This document shows positions 1 to 8,473 of a stretch of DNA of 64,000 bases, one piece after another (within the stretch, counting starts at the first letter, position 1; each line of letters starts with the position of its first letter). The position numbers were made by a program, and so were the translations under genes. The DNA comes from an uncultured Isosphaeraceae bacterium (lineage in GTDB: Bacteria; Planctomycetota; Planctomycetia; Isosphaerales; Isosphaeraceae). Below the pieces are notes generated by a model. It was not told the origin of the DNA, ran no database searches, and saw only the letters and a list, made by a program, of their open reading frames with translations. The DNA is taken from contig CAMFLR010000014.1 of assembly GCA_945957605.1 (NCBI GenBank), positions 1 to 64,000 of the forward strand. The letters run 5' to 3'.

Positions 1-566
1 CCTGGGGAGCCGGGGCAACCTTCGCCGGAGCTTGGGGAGCCGGAGCAACCTTGGCAGGAGCCTGAGGAGCCGGAGCGATCTTCGCCGGGGCCTGCGGGGC
101 CGGGGCAATCTTCGCGGGAGCTTGGGGAGCCGGAGCAACCTTGGCCGGAGCCTGGGGAGCCGGGGCAACCTTCGCCGGAGCTTGGGGAGCCGGAGCAACC
201 TTGGCCGGAGCCTGGGGAGCCGGAGCGATCTTCGCCGGGGCCTGCGGGGCCGGGGCGATCTTCGCGGGAGCTTGGGGAGCCGGGGCAACCTTGGCCGGAG
301 CCTGGGGAGCCGGGGCAATCTTCGCCGGAGCCTGCGGGGCCGGAGCAATCTTGGCCGGAGCTTGCGGCGCCGGGGCAATCTTGGCGGGGGCCTGCGGGGC
401 CGGGGCTACCTTGGCCGGAGCCTGGGGAGCCGGGGCAATCTTGGCCGGAGCCTGAGGAGCCGGAGCAATCTTGCTCGGCGCCTGAGGAGCCGGGGCTACC
501 TTGGAAGGAGCCTGGGGGGCCGGGGCGATCTTGGTCGGAGCCTGGGCAACCGGCAAAACCTTACCG
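1..566. repeat. 30-bp tandem repeat array (~18 units)
   Basis: Imperfect 30-bp units run head to tail and encode the ten-residue unit of the minus-strand protein. Variation is mostly at third codon positions and in alternation of GTT/ATT/ATC (Val or Ile) at one position. This fits selection on the peptide plus slippage or recombination. Units near the 5' end of the gene (about 480-566) are the most degenerate. Confidence 0.9.
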
Positions 567-646
567 GGGGCCTGAGCGCTGGCGTAGGCCGAGTGGTTAC
601 CCAAGCCAACGCCGCTGAGGGCGAGAATCAGAACCGCGCTGGTCAT
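1..646 (-). CDS. Secreted Ala/Pro/Lys/Gln decapeptide-repeat protein, 3' end beyond window
   Basis: The minus-strand frame is open from an ATG at 646 to the window edge (about 215 codons) with no stop, so it is partial. AAGGA lies about 8 nt upstream of the ATG. The first ~23 residues are a signal-peptide-like hydrophobic stretch ending around SAYASAQ. After that the protein is built almost wholly of ten-residue units of the form APAKVAPAPQ or APAKIAPAPQ, about 18 of them. The Lys is evenly spaced in a Pro/Ala-rich, probably extended chain. I recognise no catalytic domain in the visible part; a structural or cell-envelope role is inference. The function may depend on a C-terminal domain outside the window. 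The plus-strand open frames here are artefacts of the 30-bp repeat. Confidence 0.75.
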   Translation of the reverse strand, partial: MTSAVLILALSGVGLGNHSAYASAQAPGKVLPVAQAPTKIAPAPQAPSKVAPAPQAPSKIAPAPQAPAKIAPAPQAPAKVAPAPQAPAKIAPAPQAPAKIAPAPQAPAKIAPAPQAPAKVAPAPQAPAKIAPAPQAPAKIAPAPQAPAKVAPAPQAPAKVAPAPQAPAKVAPAPQAPAKIAPAPQAPAKIAPAPQAPAKVAPAPQAPAKVAPAPQ

Positions 647-773
647 CGCGATGTCCTTGGGGAATTGGTGGGGTGTAATCGAGACGTGCGACGTCTTGTT
701 CCGTCTAAAATATTTATCCCTGCCGGCTTGGCTTGGTTGAAGGAGAGCCATCTCCTTTAAGCCGTCACCAACA

Positions 774-938
774 CCACCGCCCCTGTCGGGAGCCTGTTCC
801 GCCGTGAACAGCGCCCACGTTAAAACAGGCATGATCCCCAACCCGCGTAAGGGAACCCGACTAAGTCGGCCTCGGGGCGATAGTGGAAGCCCTTGATCCA
901 GCCGTATGACCGTACAAGGCGCTCCACCCCAGGGGTGG
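774..938. ncRNA. Possible structured RNA (6S-like?) in a gene-poor interval
   Basis: The 561-bp interval 647-1207 has no convincing gene. Within it a ~165-nt segment can close on itself: CCA plus CCCCTG at 774-786 pairs with CAGGGGTGG at 930-938. Inside are smaller hairpins (CTGTTC/GAACAG near 795-810, CCGAC/GTCGG near 857-869). The size and the long closing stem resemble 6S RNA, but I cannot find a diagnostic consensus. The strand is undecided. This is a weak structural call, not a recognised family. Confidence 0.22.
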
Positions 939-1066
939 CCAGGCTATTCATCGGCAATCACGCTTCCGAACGTTGACGTCTTTGTGAAAATCGAGGAGAT
1001 AGGAGTTTTGGCGGACTCTAGGGACTCTGACGCGTAGTTACAAAATGGGTAAAAAGTCTCTTGATT

Positions 1067-1095
1067 TTGACAAACCTCTTGCAACGCCTTATGCC
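1067..1095 (+). promoter_or_regulatory. Sigma70-type promoter for the 1208 gene
   Basis: TTGACA at 1067-1072 and TATGCC at 1090-1095 are separated by exactly 17 nt. This would start transcription about 105 nt before the ATG at 1208. The -35 is perfect; the -10 matches TATAAT at four of six positions at most. Confidence 0.5.
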
Positions 1096-1207
1096 GAACC
1101 ATTGGTCGTAACACGGACGTTTCGGTACGCTGGTGCGATCACACTCGGTCTCATTCGGCGTCCCGACAAGGGGCGGCACGCGTAACAACCGGATCTCGGG
1201 AGGCAGC

Positions 1208-2761
1208 ATGCGTATTGGCAACAGGCTCTTCGGCTACGTCGCCGGAGCATTCGTTGCGGTCGTCACCGCGACATTTCCGCCTCTATTAAAGGCCGAAGAG
1301 CAGGTGCAGCCAGTTCCCCTCGGGGGATCGCTCACCGGTCAGAAGGGTGATAAGTACTTCGGCGTCTACGTGCCCACGAAATTTGGAGGGGTGCTCTCGC
1401 TGAAGTCCACCTCCGGGACGGTCAAGGAAATCAAGGGACCCGACGGCGCCGAACGCCGTAACGGTGAGGAAGTCGGCAACGATAAGCACGGCTGGTACAC
1501 CTTCAAGGTTGTTGGACCTGAAAAGGATAAGTCGTACGAAGTTTCCAATAACTTCGTGCAGACGGCGACCAGCAGCCGCCTCCCCTGGAACTTCTATTAC
1601 TGGCCCACCAAATCGGACGCGATTCACGAACCCTGGGCGAACGGAAATGCCCGGGTCGATACCGCCCGCAACCCGGCCAGCGACGATATTCAGGTCGTTC
1701 CGCTCGGCAGCTACATCGCTCCCGGCCAGGACATCATCCGCGCCGGCCCGAACGGCATCCTCGAAACGTCAGTCGGCAGCGGCGACGATTCGACCTGGTT
1801 CCCCAACCTCTATGATGACCTTACCTGGCGCGGTAAGGACGGCACGATCTACGGTACTCCGGCCCCGATGCTGAAGTACGACCAGATCTTCCGCAGCTCT
1901 GCCCGTAACTGGGAAGCCGCCAACAGCCAGAACCAGGACATCCAGCGCTGGCCCGGTCACTGCCTCGGCGGTGCGGTCGCCTCGATCCTCCTGAACGAGC
2001 CCTCCCCTGCCCCCGGCTCGGGCATGACACGCGACGAGCTCAAGTCCCTCTGGGCTGAACTCGGCGAAAACCACTACAACCACCGAATCGGCGACTACGC
2101 GACCGACATCCCTCCCGGTCCTCCTCGCCCAGGTTATGATCCCTGCGACCGCTCGGTTTCGCGCTTCCACCAGATGCTCGAAACTCACATTCGCGGCCAG
2201 AAGCAGAATCTCCTCGGTAACCTGCGCGGCTTCCCACCCCGCGGAACATCGAACGAAGTGTGGAATCACGGCGTCGGCAAGTACATCGCCACGTACCACT
2301 CAGTTCCTGGTAAGGGCGAACGTTCGGTCCGCCTCCAGGTTGACCTCTATGCCAACTCCGGCTCCAGCCTGAATGGCGACGACTCGAACCCGCGCGTCTG
2401 CAAGTACGAGTACATCCTCGTCTACGGACTCGACGGCAAGGTCGACGAAACCAACCCCGACCTGGCCGACTGGGTCTCGGTCGGCGGTGAAGCGATGTTC
2501 GCCCCGCTGAACATCCTCGAAGTTACGCAGACGCGTTGGCAGGGCCACAACCCGTACGTTACCGAATCGAACGTGCGTGCCCTCGACCTCGCGAATGGTG
2601 GCGGCGGCCGCATGCTGGCCGCGACTGCACCCGCCTTCCGTCCGGTTGGCAGCTACGAAGCGGGCCGCGCTCCGATCTTTGCGAATGGCACCGGTCGTGA
2701 CGACGATAGCCCGACTCCTCCCGGCCGTGGCTTCTTCGGACTCTTCCGCCGAAGCCGCTAA
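1208..2761 (+). CDS. Secreted protein of unknown function, possible Cys-dependent (transglutaminase-like) enzyme
   Basis: 517 aa from the ATG at 1208, chosen over an upstream in-frame start because GGGAGG sits just before it and because it begins a good signal peptide (LFGYVAGAFVAVVTATF, cleavage likely near LKAEEQ). The middle holds WPGHCLGGAVASI, a Cys in a small-residue-rich helix start. Later comes a Trp-rich segment, WVSVGGEAMFAPLNILEV, and WQGHNPYV with a His. This resembles the layout of papain/transglutaminase-type folds such as the TGase elicitor family, but that is only a motif impression. The C-terminus is Gly/Pro/Arg-rich (FGLFRRSR). It stands alone with its own promoter and a strong terminator. 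Confidence 0.85.
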   Translation: MRIGNRLFGYVAGAFVAVVTATFPPLLKAEEQVQPVPLGGSLTGQKGDKYFGVYVPTKFGGVLSLKSTSGTVKEIKGPDGAERRNGEEVGNDKHGWYTFKVVGPEKDKSYEVSNNFVQTATSSRLPWNFYYWPTKSDAIHEPWANGNARVDTARNPASDDIQVVPLGSYIAPGQDIIRAGPNGILETSVGSGDDSTWFPNLYDDLTWRGKDGTIYGTPAPMLKYDQIFRSSARNWEAANSQNQDIQRWPGHCLGGAVASILLNEPSPAPGSGMTRDELKSLWAELGENHYNHRIGDYATDIPPGPPRPGYDPCDRSVSRFHQMLETHIRGQKQNLLGNLRGFPPRGTSNEVWNHGVGKYIATYHSVPGKGERSVRLQVDLYANSGSSLNGDDSNPRVCKYEYILVYGLDGKVDETNPDLADWVSVGGEAMFAPLNILEVTQTRWQGHNPYVTESNVRALDLANGGGGRMLAATAPAFRPVGSYEAGRAPIFANGTGRDDDSPTPPGRGFFGLFRRSR

Positions 2762-2793
2762 TCGCCGGTCGCCTGCCGCCCTCCCCCTTCCAG

Positions 2794-2840
2794 AACCCCG
2801 CGTCACGACCTTACTGGTTACGTGACGCGGGGTTTCTTCG
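2794..2840 (+). terminator. Rho-independent terminator after the 1208 gene
   Basis: A 14-bp perfect stem pairs AACCCCGCGTCACG (2794-2807) with its complement at 2821-2834 around a 13-nt loop, followed by TTTCTT. It ends the transcript of the gene stopping at 2761. The interval 2841-3051 shows no gene I can support. Confidence 0.9.
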
Positions 2841-3051
2841 TTTGTGCCGACGAGCTTCCCAGTCCTCGCTAGACCGCCCGTCTTCCGGTTTCCGATTTTT
2901 CGTCACGCGCGTTCAAGTTTACCAGGACGATATCCGATCACTTTAACCAGGCGGATAACTCTACCAAGCTTATCCAGCCCAACCACTCCGCCAGAGTCTC
3001 GCAACAACAAACCCGGCTCGCTTCCGAAGGCGACCCCAGGGGGCAAGAGCC

Positions 3052-3471
3052 ATGACCACGACACGCCACCTTCCAGCAAGAAAGGGAACGACGACTGATG
3101 TCGTGCGGCCCGACCTGCCGATTTTGATACAAGTGCCGGCTTTGACGACCTCGAGGCGAGGGATCAGCCGGTCGAAACCACGGCGCCGTCTCCGCAAGGA
3201 AGTGCGGTTCGCTGGCCTGACGATGATGAGCGCGGTTCCCGTCGGTTTGCTACTCCTCACGCTCGGTGGCGCCCGCCCCGTCGATCGGCCTCACAAGCCG
3301 GTCGCGACTGTCGCGGCGATTGAACGTGAATGGACCAACGCCCCGCGAGTTTCGCTCTCCATCGAAGCAGCCCACCCGACGCAATCCGAAAGGTGCGCCG
3401 CGCCGGTCGAGTTTTCCGGTTACGTGCTGCCGGTCGACGGCCCTGAGGAGCCGGCTCATGCAGGAAATTGA
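3052..3471 (+). CDS. Small single-pass membrane protein upstream of CpsD-like ATPase
   Basis: 139 aa. The ATG at 3052 follows AGGGGGC at about 7 nt. A basic N-terminal half (RRGISRSKPRRRLRK) precedes one membrane segment (FAGLTMMSAVPVGLLLLTLGG, about residues 54-74). A short extracytoplasmic tail follows, with no recognisable domain. Its stop overlaps the start of the next gene by 14 nt, so translation is probably coupled. By position it could be a membrane partner of the ATPase in an exopolysaccharide chain-length or export system; this is inferred from context only. Confidence 0.6.
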   Translation: MTTTRHLPARKGTTTDVVRPDLPILIQVPALTTSRRGISRSKPRRRLRKEVRFAGLTMMSAVPVGLLLLTLGGARPVDRPHKPVATVAAIEREWTNAPRVSLSIEAAHPTQSERCAAPVEFSGYVLPVDGPEEPAHAGN

Positions 3472-4210
3472 CCAAGCCCTCGCACGCGTCTATGCACGCC
3501 GCGAATCCAACAATGAGGCACCGGCTGTACCGCCGGCGCCTCATTTCGTCGTTGAGCCCGGCCGCCCTTCCTCAAAGGAAGCGCCCGGTCTCGACTGGCC
3601 CGCGACCGTCAAGGCGCTCGAACGCGAGCACGGCGACCGCTTTCGCCGCCTCGCCGACGCCCTGGTCGACGTGCGCGACTCGCGAGGGATGAAGGTCGTT
3701 CTCTTTACGAGCTGTCACCGGGCCGAAGGCCGTACGACGCTCGTTCTCACACTCGCACGTGCCCTGGCTCGGAAGCCCGGCCGCACACTTTTGATCGACG
3801 CCGACCTCACCGGCCCGATGCTCGCTCGCCAGCTCGGACTGCTGCCCCGCGCCGGTCTCGATGACGTGGTAGAACACGGCCAGGCCCTTGCCGACGCGAT
3901 CATCGAATCGCCCGACGACCACCTGGCGATTCTCCCCTTGCGTGCGCCCGTCGCCGGCCCGCGCGAGTTCCTGTCGAATCCCGGCTGGTCGTGCGCAATG
4001 GCCAAACTCCGCCGCGAGTTCGACCTGATCCTGATCGACGGCAGCCCGCTTTTTGCGGGTCTCAGTGCGGCCGTTCTTCATCGATCGGTGGACGCCGCTG
4101 TGCTCGTTCACAATCGCGCACTGACGGGCGAACGCGCTCTTCTTCGAGCCCGAGAAGTGCTCGAAGCCGGCGGAATTCCGCTGCTTGGCCTCGCCGAGAC
4201 GTTTGTTTAA
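3458..4210 (+). CDS. CpsD/CapB-like (BY-kinase/MinD-fold) ATPase with altered Walker A
   Basis: 250 aa from the ATG at 3458; a longer open frame extends upstream but overlaps the preceding gene, so I reject it. The core matches the bacterial tyrosine-kinase/ParA-like fold: a P-loop region TSCHRAEGRTT (about 84-94), a Walker A' LLIDADLTGP (about 111-120) and a Walker B-like LILIDGSP. The P-loop reads AEGRTT where the family has GEGKST, so the invariant Lys is Arg. No C-terminal tyrosine cluster is present (it ends LGLAETFV). It is therefore likely a regulatory or weakly active member. Neighbours (TM protein before, ExeA-like ATPase after) suggest an exopolysaccharide locus. Confidence 0.8.
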   Translation: MQEIDQALARVYARRESNNEAPAVPPAPHFVVEPGRPSSKEAPGLDWPATVKALEREHGDRFRRLADALVDVRDSRGMKVVLFTSCHRAEGRTTLVLTLARALARKPGRTLLIDADLTGPMLARQLGLLPRAGLDDVVEHGQALADAIIESPDDHLAILPLRAPVAGPREFLSNPGWSCAMAKLRREFDLILIDGSPLFAGLSAAVLHRSVDAAVLVHNRALTGERALLRAREVLEAGGIPLLGLAETFV

Positions 4211-4220
4211 GCGATCTGAT

Positions 4221-4295
4221 GGGTGCCACTGGCTCGGCCAGTGCTCTTCGTCTGTTGGTTTGGAATAGGGGACACTGGCCGAGCCAGTGGCACCC
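4221..4295. repeat. Palindromic interspersed repeat, family A (GTGCCACTGGC)
   Basis: A perfect 23-bp inverted repeat has arms at 4221-4243 and 4273-4295. Each arm is itself nearly palindromic (CACTGGC...GCCAGTG). The same family recurs at 54634-54708 and, degenerate, at 10076-10152. This paired-REP layout suggests a REP/BIME or small MITE lodged between the CpsD-like and ExeA-like genes. Confidence 0.85.
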
Positions 4296-4353
4296 GAATC
4301 TTTCGCCGTGACAAGGCGATAGACTCGTTCGCAACAGCCAAGGAGTGGCGGCG

Positions 4354-5154
4354 TTGTACGAAGCGCATTACGGACTCGGCCCCCATCCGTTCAGCGATTC
4401 CCCGCGCGCCGAGACTTACGTCGCACTCCCCTCGCACGACTCAGCGCTTCGGCGTCTGCGGTTCGGCATCGAACACGGTGGCGGCCCCGCCCTGCTCTTC
4501 GGCACGTCCGGCATCGGCAAAACCTGCGTTGCGCATGCGCTTGCCCAGGACTTGAACTGGCCGACAGCCCACATCGCATTCCCGGCGATGCCCGCCGACG
4601 AATTGATGAGCTTCCTTGCCGATGAACTCGGAGCGCCCGCCGGCAAATCAGGAATCGCCGGCGCTGTCGCTCGGGTCCGCAATCAGCTCGCGCAAACCGC
4701 AAAACAGGGCATGCGAACCCTGCTCATCGTCGATGAAGCGCAACTCATCGAAGATCCGGCCGTCTTCGAGTCGCTTCGGCTCCTATCGAACTTCGCAACC
4801 GGCACGCTACCCGATCTCGCACTGCTGATCGTGGGCGGCCCGGAAGTGCTTGTCCGAATCTCCCCGTCGCTCGCCGACCGTCTGACTGCTCGCGCGCTGC
4901 TCACGCCGCTGACCGAAGAAGAAACCGGGACCTACGTGCTGGGTCGGCTCGCTGCCGCTGGCAACACGACCGAGCTATTTGACGAAAGAGCCCTGCGGGA
5001 ACTCCACCGCTCATCGGATGGAATTCCTCGCCGGCTCAATCGGCTGGTCGACCTCGCGCTTCTGATTTCATACGCCGAAGGCAACGATCGGCCCGACGCT
5101 CGCAGCGTCGAGATCGCGACCCGAGAAGCCGCGTTCGAACCAATCGGCGTTTAA
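4354..5154 (+). CDS. ExeA-like AAA ATPase
   Basis: 266 aa from a TTG at 4354. I prefer this start because AAGGAG lies 8 nt upstream and because the protein then begins LYEAHYGLGPHPF, which matches the usual MYxxFYGLxxxPF start of this family; the GTG at 4345 overlaps the ribosome site. Walker A is GTSGIGKTC, Walker B is TLLIVDEAQ, and an arginine-rich sensor region follows (GIPRRLNRLVDLA). Members sit in type II secretion (GspA/ExeA) or exopolysaccharide loci; the CpsD-like gene just upstream favours the latter. It converges on the kinase gene with a 7-nt gap. Confidence 0.88.
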   Translation: MYEAHYGLGPHPFSDSPRAETYVALPSHDSALRRLRFGIEHGGGPALLFGTSGIGKTCVAHALAQDLNWPTAHIAFPAMPADELMSFLADELGAPAGKSGIAGAVARVRNQLAQTAKQGMRTLLIVDEAQLIEDPAVFESLRLLSNFATGTLPDLALLIVGGPEVLVRISPSLADRLTARALLTPLTEEETGTYVLGRLAAAGNTTELFDERALRELHRSSDGIPRRLNRLVDLALLISYAEGNDRPDARSVEIATREAAFEPIGV

Positions 5155-5161
5155 TCAAACA

Positions 5162-8100
5162 TCAAAGCTTCGTGTCGACGATCTGATGGAACTTCTCGTT
5201 GTTCGCGAACAGCGCGAAGTCGGGATCGGCCTTCGCGATTTCGCGAGGGAAGCCAGCGTCGATTGCACGCCGCAGCAGATTGAGTGCCTCGGTCTGGTGA
5301 GCGGGACTCGGCTGCTTCTGAGCCAGCGCGGCCATCGCGCACGCGGCGTTATACAGGCGGTTGTCAGTCGGGTTTTGCAGCAGAGTCTTCACATCATTGA
5401 CCGCATCGCCTCGCCCCAGTCGAGCACGAATCAGAGCACGAAGCTGCGTCGCATCGAGGAAACTCGGCGACCGCTCGAGCGCCTGATCAACAGCGAAAAG
5501 CGCCTTCGAGAGATCGGTGCGATAGAGCAACCGCGCCTGGCCGTAGTAGGCCATCGGAGCGGCCGGATCGAGCTTGATCGCGGCCTGGAAATCGTCGGAC
5601 GCACTCTTCGCGTCGTTCGTTAGCTGAATCATTCCGCGAGCAGCGAGCAAGCGAGCGTCTCCCGGATGTGCGGCGATCAAACTGCTCAAGATCGTCACCG
5701 CCTCGCCTTGCTTGCCCTGCTTGGCAAGAGCTTCAGCCAGGCCAGCTTCGGCACTCGCGTCGATCGGGCTCAGCGTCCTCGCCTTTCGCAGATCCGCCTC
5801 GGCGTCAACGGCGAGTCCAAGTTCGAGGCTGACGAGTCCGCGGCCAACAAGTGCGTCAACGAAGTTGGGGCTGAGGTCGAGCGCCTTGCTGTAAGCGTCG
5901 CGTGCTTCGGCAAGCCGTCCCGCCCGCGCCAGTGCCTGTCCACGATTTGCGAACGGCCAGGCGAAGTCTTTCATGATCACAGTACAAACGCTGAAATCGT
6001 GCGAGGCCTGCTCGAATCGCCCCTGATCGTAGTGACAAATCCCCAGCGCGAACCATGCCCAGAATCGCTGCGAGTCGAGCGACACCGCATGATTCAGCCG
6101 CTGCTCGGCACGATCATATCGGCCGACTGCAAGATCCGAAGTCCCCATCAAGTATTCATCTCGGCACGTGTCTGAAGGCGTCTTCTCAGCGAGCGCCAGG
6201 TCACGTCGCGCCAGGTCGGCATTTCCAAGAGCGCGATTGTAGCGGCCGCGATCGGCATACACTGCCGCCGATGGAGTCGGCACGAATCGCTCCGCCAGGT
6301 CGAGCCAGGAAACCGCCCATTCGAGCACGCGACGCCGATCGTCTTCAGTCCCTTCGCGCTCGGCGATCGCAACCTTCGCCCGCGCTTCGAGCACGATCAG
6401 CTCGGCGATGTCCTGCTTCAGGCTCTTGCGCTCCTCGCCCGATAGCGGCGCGGCCCAGTACGACTTATCCCAATCGCCGGCCTTTGTGATGCCGTAGCGC
6501 TCGATCGCCGCTTGAGCTTTTTTCACACCGAGCGTGAGATGCCCGGTCAAATCGCCGCCGCTCGTCGTGTTAAGCAGGAACTGGCATTCCTGAAAATCAT
6601 CGTGAAACTTGCGGAGATTCAACCGCGCCGCCACCGTTTTGAGGTAGCGCGACTGCACCGCCATCGCCGAGAAGATGAGGAAGATCAGGCAGCCGACGAT
6701 CGGCAAAATCGTGCTCGCCGACGAGGCTTTGGGATGCCGTTTCGCCCACTTCTTGACGCTTTCACGAATGCTCGGTTCTTTGGTGTACTTGAGCGGCTGA
6801 TCGTCGAGAAATCTCCGTAATTCCTCAGCAAATTGGCCGGCCGTGCGATAACGCTTGGCAGGATTGGGATCGATGCATTTGGTCACGATCGCGTCGAGGC
6901 TCCAGGGAACCTCGGGATTCGCATATCGTAGCGATGGCGCTGGCCCGCTGCGCTGGGCGTGCATCAGTTCGACGGCTTCGATCAACTTCAACTGGTCGGG
7001 CGGTGATGGGAACGGATGCCGGCCGGCGATCATTTCGAATAGAATGAGTCCAAGCGCGTAGATATCTGCTTGCACACCGACGTCGGCCGCAGAAGTTTTG
7101 CCGTTCGGATTGAACGCGTCGAGATGCTCGGGCGCCATGTACGGCAGCGTTCCACCAATACGGGCCTTCTCGCCACTTTCGGCCGCGTCGACCTCGCTCT
7201 CGGTCGCGAGGTTGAAGTCGAGCAGCATCGGCGTGCCGTCGGCGGCGATGAGGATGTTCGAGGGCTTAAGGTCGCGATGGAGCAACTGCCGCGAATGCGC
7301 GTGCTCGAGTCCTTCGGCGAGCCGTGCCATGAGCCAGACCGACGCACGCACATAGGTCGCGGCGTTCATAAACTGACGGGCCGGCTGCGCGAGTGTCTCG
7401 GTCGAGTCGGTGCTCGGTTCTTCAACCGGAGCGTTTGCGAGCGACTGCCGCCACCAGGGGATTCGCTCCAGGAGCGATCGCTGCATCGTGTGCTGAGTCG
7501 CCGCCAGCGTGGCTGGGGTGCTCATCATCTCGGCCGGCGGCGGTAGAGCAGCGGCGGCGAGCGAAACTCCTCGTGCCACCTGAGTTCTGGCCCCTCTCGT
7601 CGCGATGACCGGCTGACCGATCAGGTCGAGCGCATTAATGAGGCTACGCCCCTGAGTTTGGCCGCCGCGATGTGCTCCGGCTGCTTCGAGGACCTGTGCC
7701 AGGTTCGCCCCGCCGAAATACGGCATACACATGAGCCGAAGGCCGGTTTGCGGGTCGTCGAGCAGTGAGTGAATCGGCACGATGTTCGTGTGCTGCAATC
7801 GCGCAAGAATTTGCGGCTCTTCACCTTCCGCTTTCGACACTTTGAGCGCGACATGCCGGCTGCCGAGCCCAAGTTCCTGCGCCAGATAGACTCGCGCGAA
7901 CGCTCCGCGGCCCAGCTCGGAGATCAGCCGGAATCCACCGATTGCCTCGCCGATGTCGGGAAAGATCGTTTTGCGGGAGACGGGCTCGCGAACCGCCGTT
8001 TGGTCTCGATCTCCATCAATGACGTCGATCGTTTCATCGACCGGCGGCGGTTCATAGCGTGTCCGCGACGCACAGGTGCTGCCTGCGAAGCGGCTCACAT

Positions 8101-8290
8101 CCTCTTTCATTACGCGGGCAACGGTGTCATCACACAGGCTCGACCCATCTTTCCGTTCGATCAAGCCGTCGAGGCTATCGCCAAGCGGTTCCTCGCGTTC
8201 GCTGTCTCCGGAGAAGTCGGGCGACCAGTCCTGAAAGAACGCCTCGCTTCTCGAGTCGTCAAACGAAGGGTTACGAGGATTGATCCGCAT
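5162..8290 (-). CDS. Transmembrane Ser/Thr protein kinase with TPR sensor domain
   Basis: 1042 aa from the ATG at 8290 (AGAGG about 7 nt upstream; an in-frame GTG at 8314 lacks one). An acidic disordered N-terminus of ~115 residues precedes a Hanks-type kinase: glycine loop ELGRGAFARVYLA, VALKVS, catalytic HRDLKPSN, MAPE. The metal-binding DFG reads DFN. About 115 residues are inserted between the N-lobe and the catalytic loop. A single membrane segment (ILPIVGCLIFLIFSAMAV) follows near residue 545, then ~450 residues with several TPR-like repeats, presumably a protein-binding sensor region on the far side of the membrane. This architecture is common in planctomycetes. The divergent gene is an HD-GYP protein, so the two may share a regulatory interval. 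Confidence 0.92.
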   Translation of the reverse strand: MRINPRNPSFDDSRSEAFFQDWSPDFSGDSEREEPLGDSLDGLIERKDGSSLCDDTVARVMKEDVSRFAGSTCASRTRYEPPPVDETIDVIDGDRDQTAVREPVSRKTIFPDIGEAIGGFRLISELGRGAFARVYLAQELGLGSRHVALKVSKAEGEEPQILARLQHTNIVPIHSLLDDPQTGLRLMCMPYFGGANLAQVLEAAGAHRGGQTQGRSLINALDLIGQPVIATRGARTQVARGVSLAAAALPPPAEMMSTPATLAATQHTMQRSLLERIPWWRQSLANAPVEEPSTDSTETLAQPARQFMNAATYVRASVWLMARLAEGLEHAHSRQLLHRDLKPSNILIAADGTPMLLDFNLATESEVDAAESGEKARIGGTLPYMAPEHLDAFNPNGKTSAADVGVQADIYALGLILFEMIAGRHPFPSPPDQLKLIEAVELMHAQRSGPAPSLRYANPEVPWSLDAIVTKCIDPNPAKRYRTAGQFAEELRRFLDDQPLKYTKEPSIRESVKKWAKRHPKASSASTILPIVGCLIFLIFSAMAVQSRYLKTVAARLNLRKFHDDFQECQFLLNTTSGGDLTGHLTLGVKKAQAAIERYGITKAGDWDKSYWAAPLSGEERKSLKQDIAELIVLEARAKVAIAEREGTEDDRRRVLEWAVSWLDLAERFVPTPSAAVYADRGRYNRALGNADLARRDLALAEKTPSDTCRDEYLMGTSDLAVGRYDRAEQRLNHAVSLDSQRFWAWFALGICHYDQGRFEQASHDFSVCTVIMKDFAWPFANRGQALARAGRLAEARDAYSKALDLSPNFVDALVGRGLVSLELGLAVDAEADLRKARTLSPIDASAEAGLAEALAKQGKQGEAVTILSSLIAAHPGDARLLAARGMIQLTNDAKSASDDFQAAIKLDPAAPMAYYGQARLLYRTDLSKALFAVDQALERSPSFLDATQLRALIRARLGRGDAVNDVKTLLQNPTDNRLYNAACAMAALAQKQPSPAHQTEALNLLRRAIDAGFPREIAKADPDFALFANNEKFHQIVDTKL

Positions 8291-8473
8291 GTCAGCACCT
8301 CTTACAGAATTCACGGCATCACACCAGACGTCACGAAGAGGCTATAGGCCATGCGTGCGTTGCTGTCCAAATGTGCGGGAAGTCCGTCCATGCATTTGTC
8401 GACTCGCATTCCGTGATCTACGTTAGGCACAGGGATAAGCGGAAAGGATCAGGAAACGCGGGGATATCGAGGA

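Noticed and set aside
32-760. Plus-strand 242-codon frame with RSNLGRSL-type repeats
   Set aside because: It is the reverse reading of the 30-bp array; the minus-strand frame has a signal peptide, ribosome site and a repeat that is conserved at third positions.
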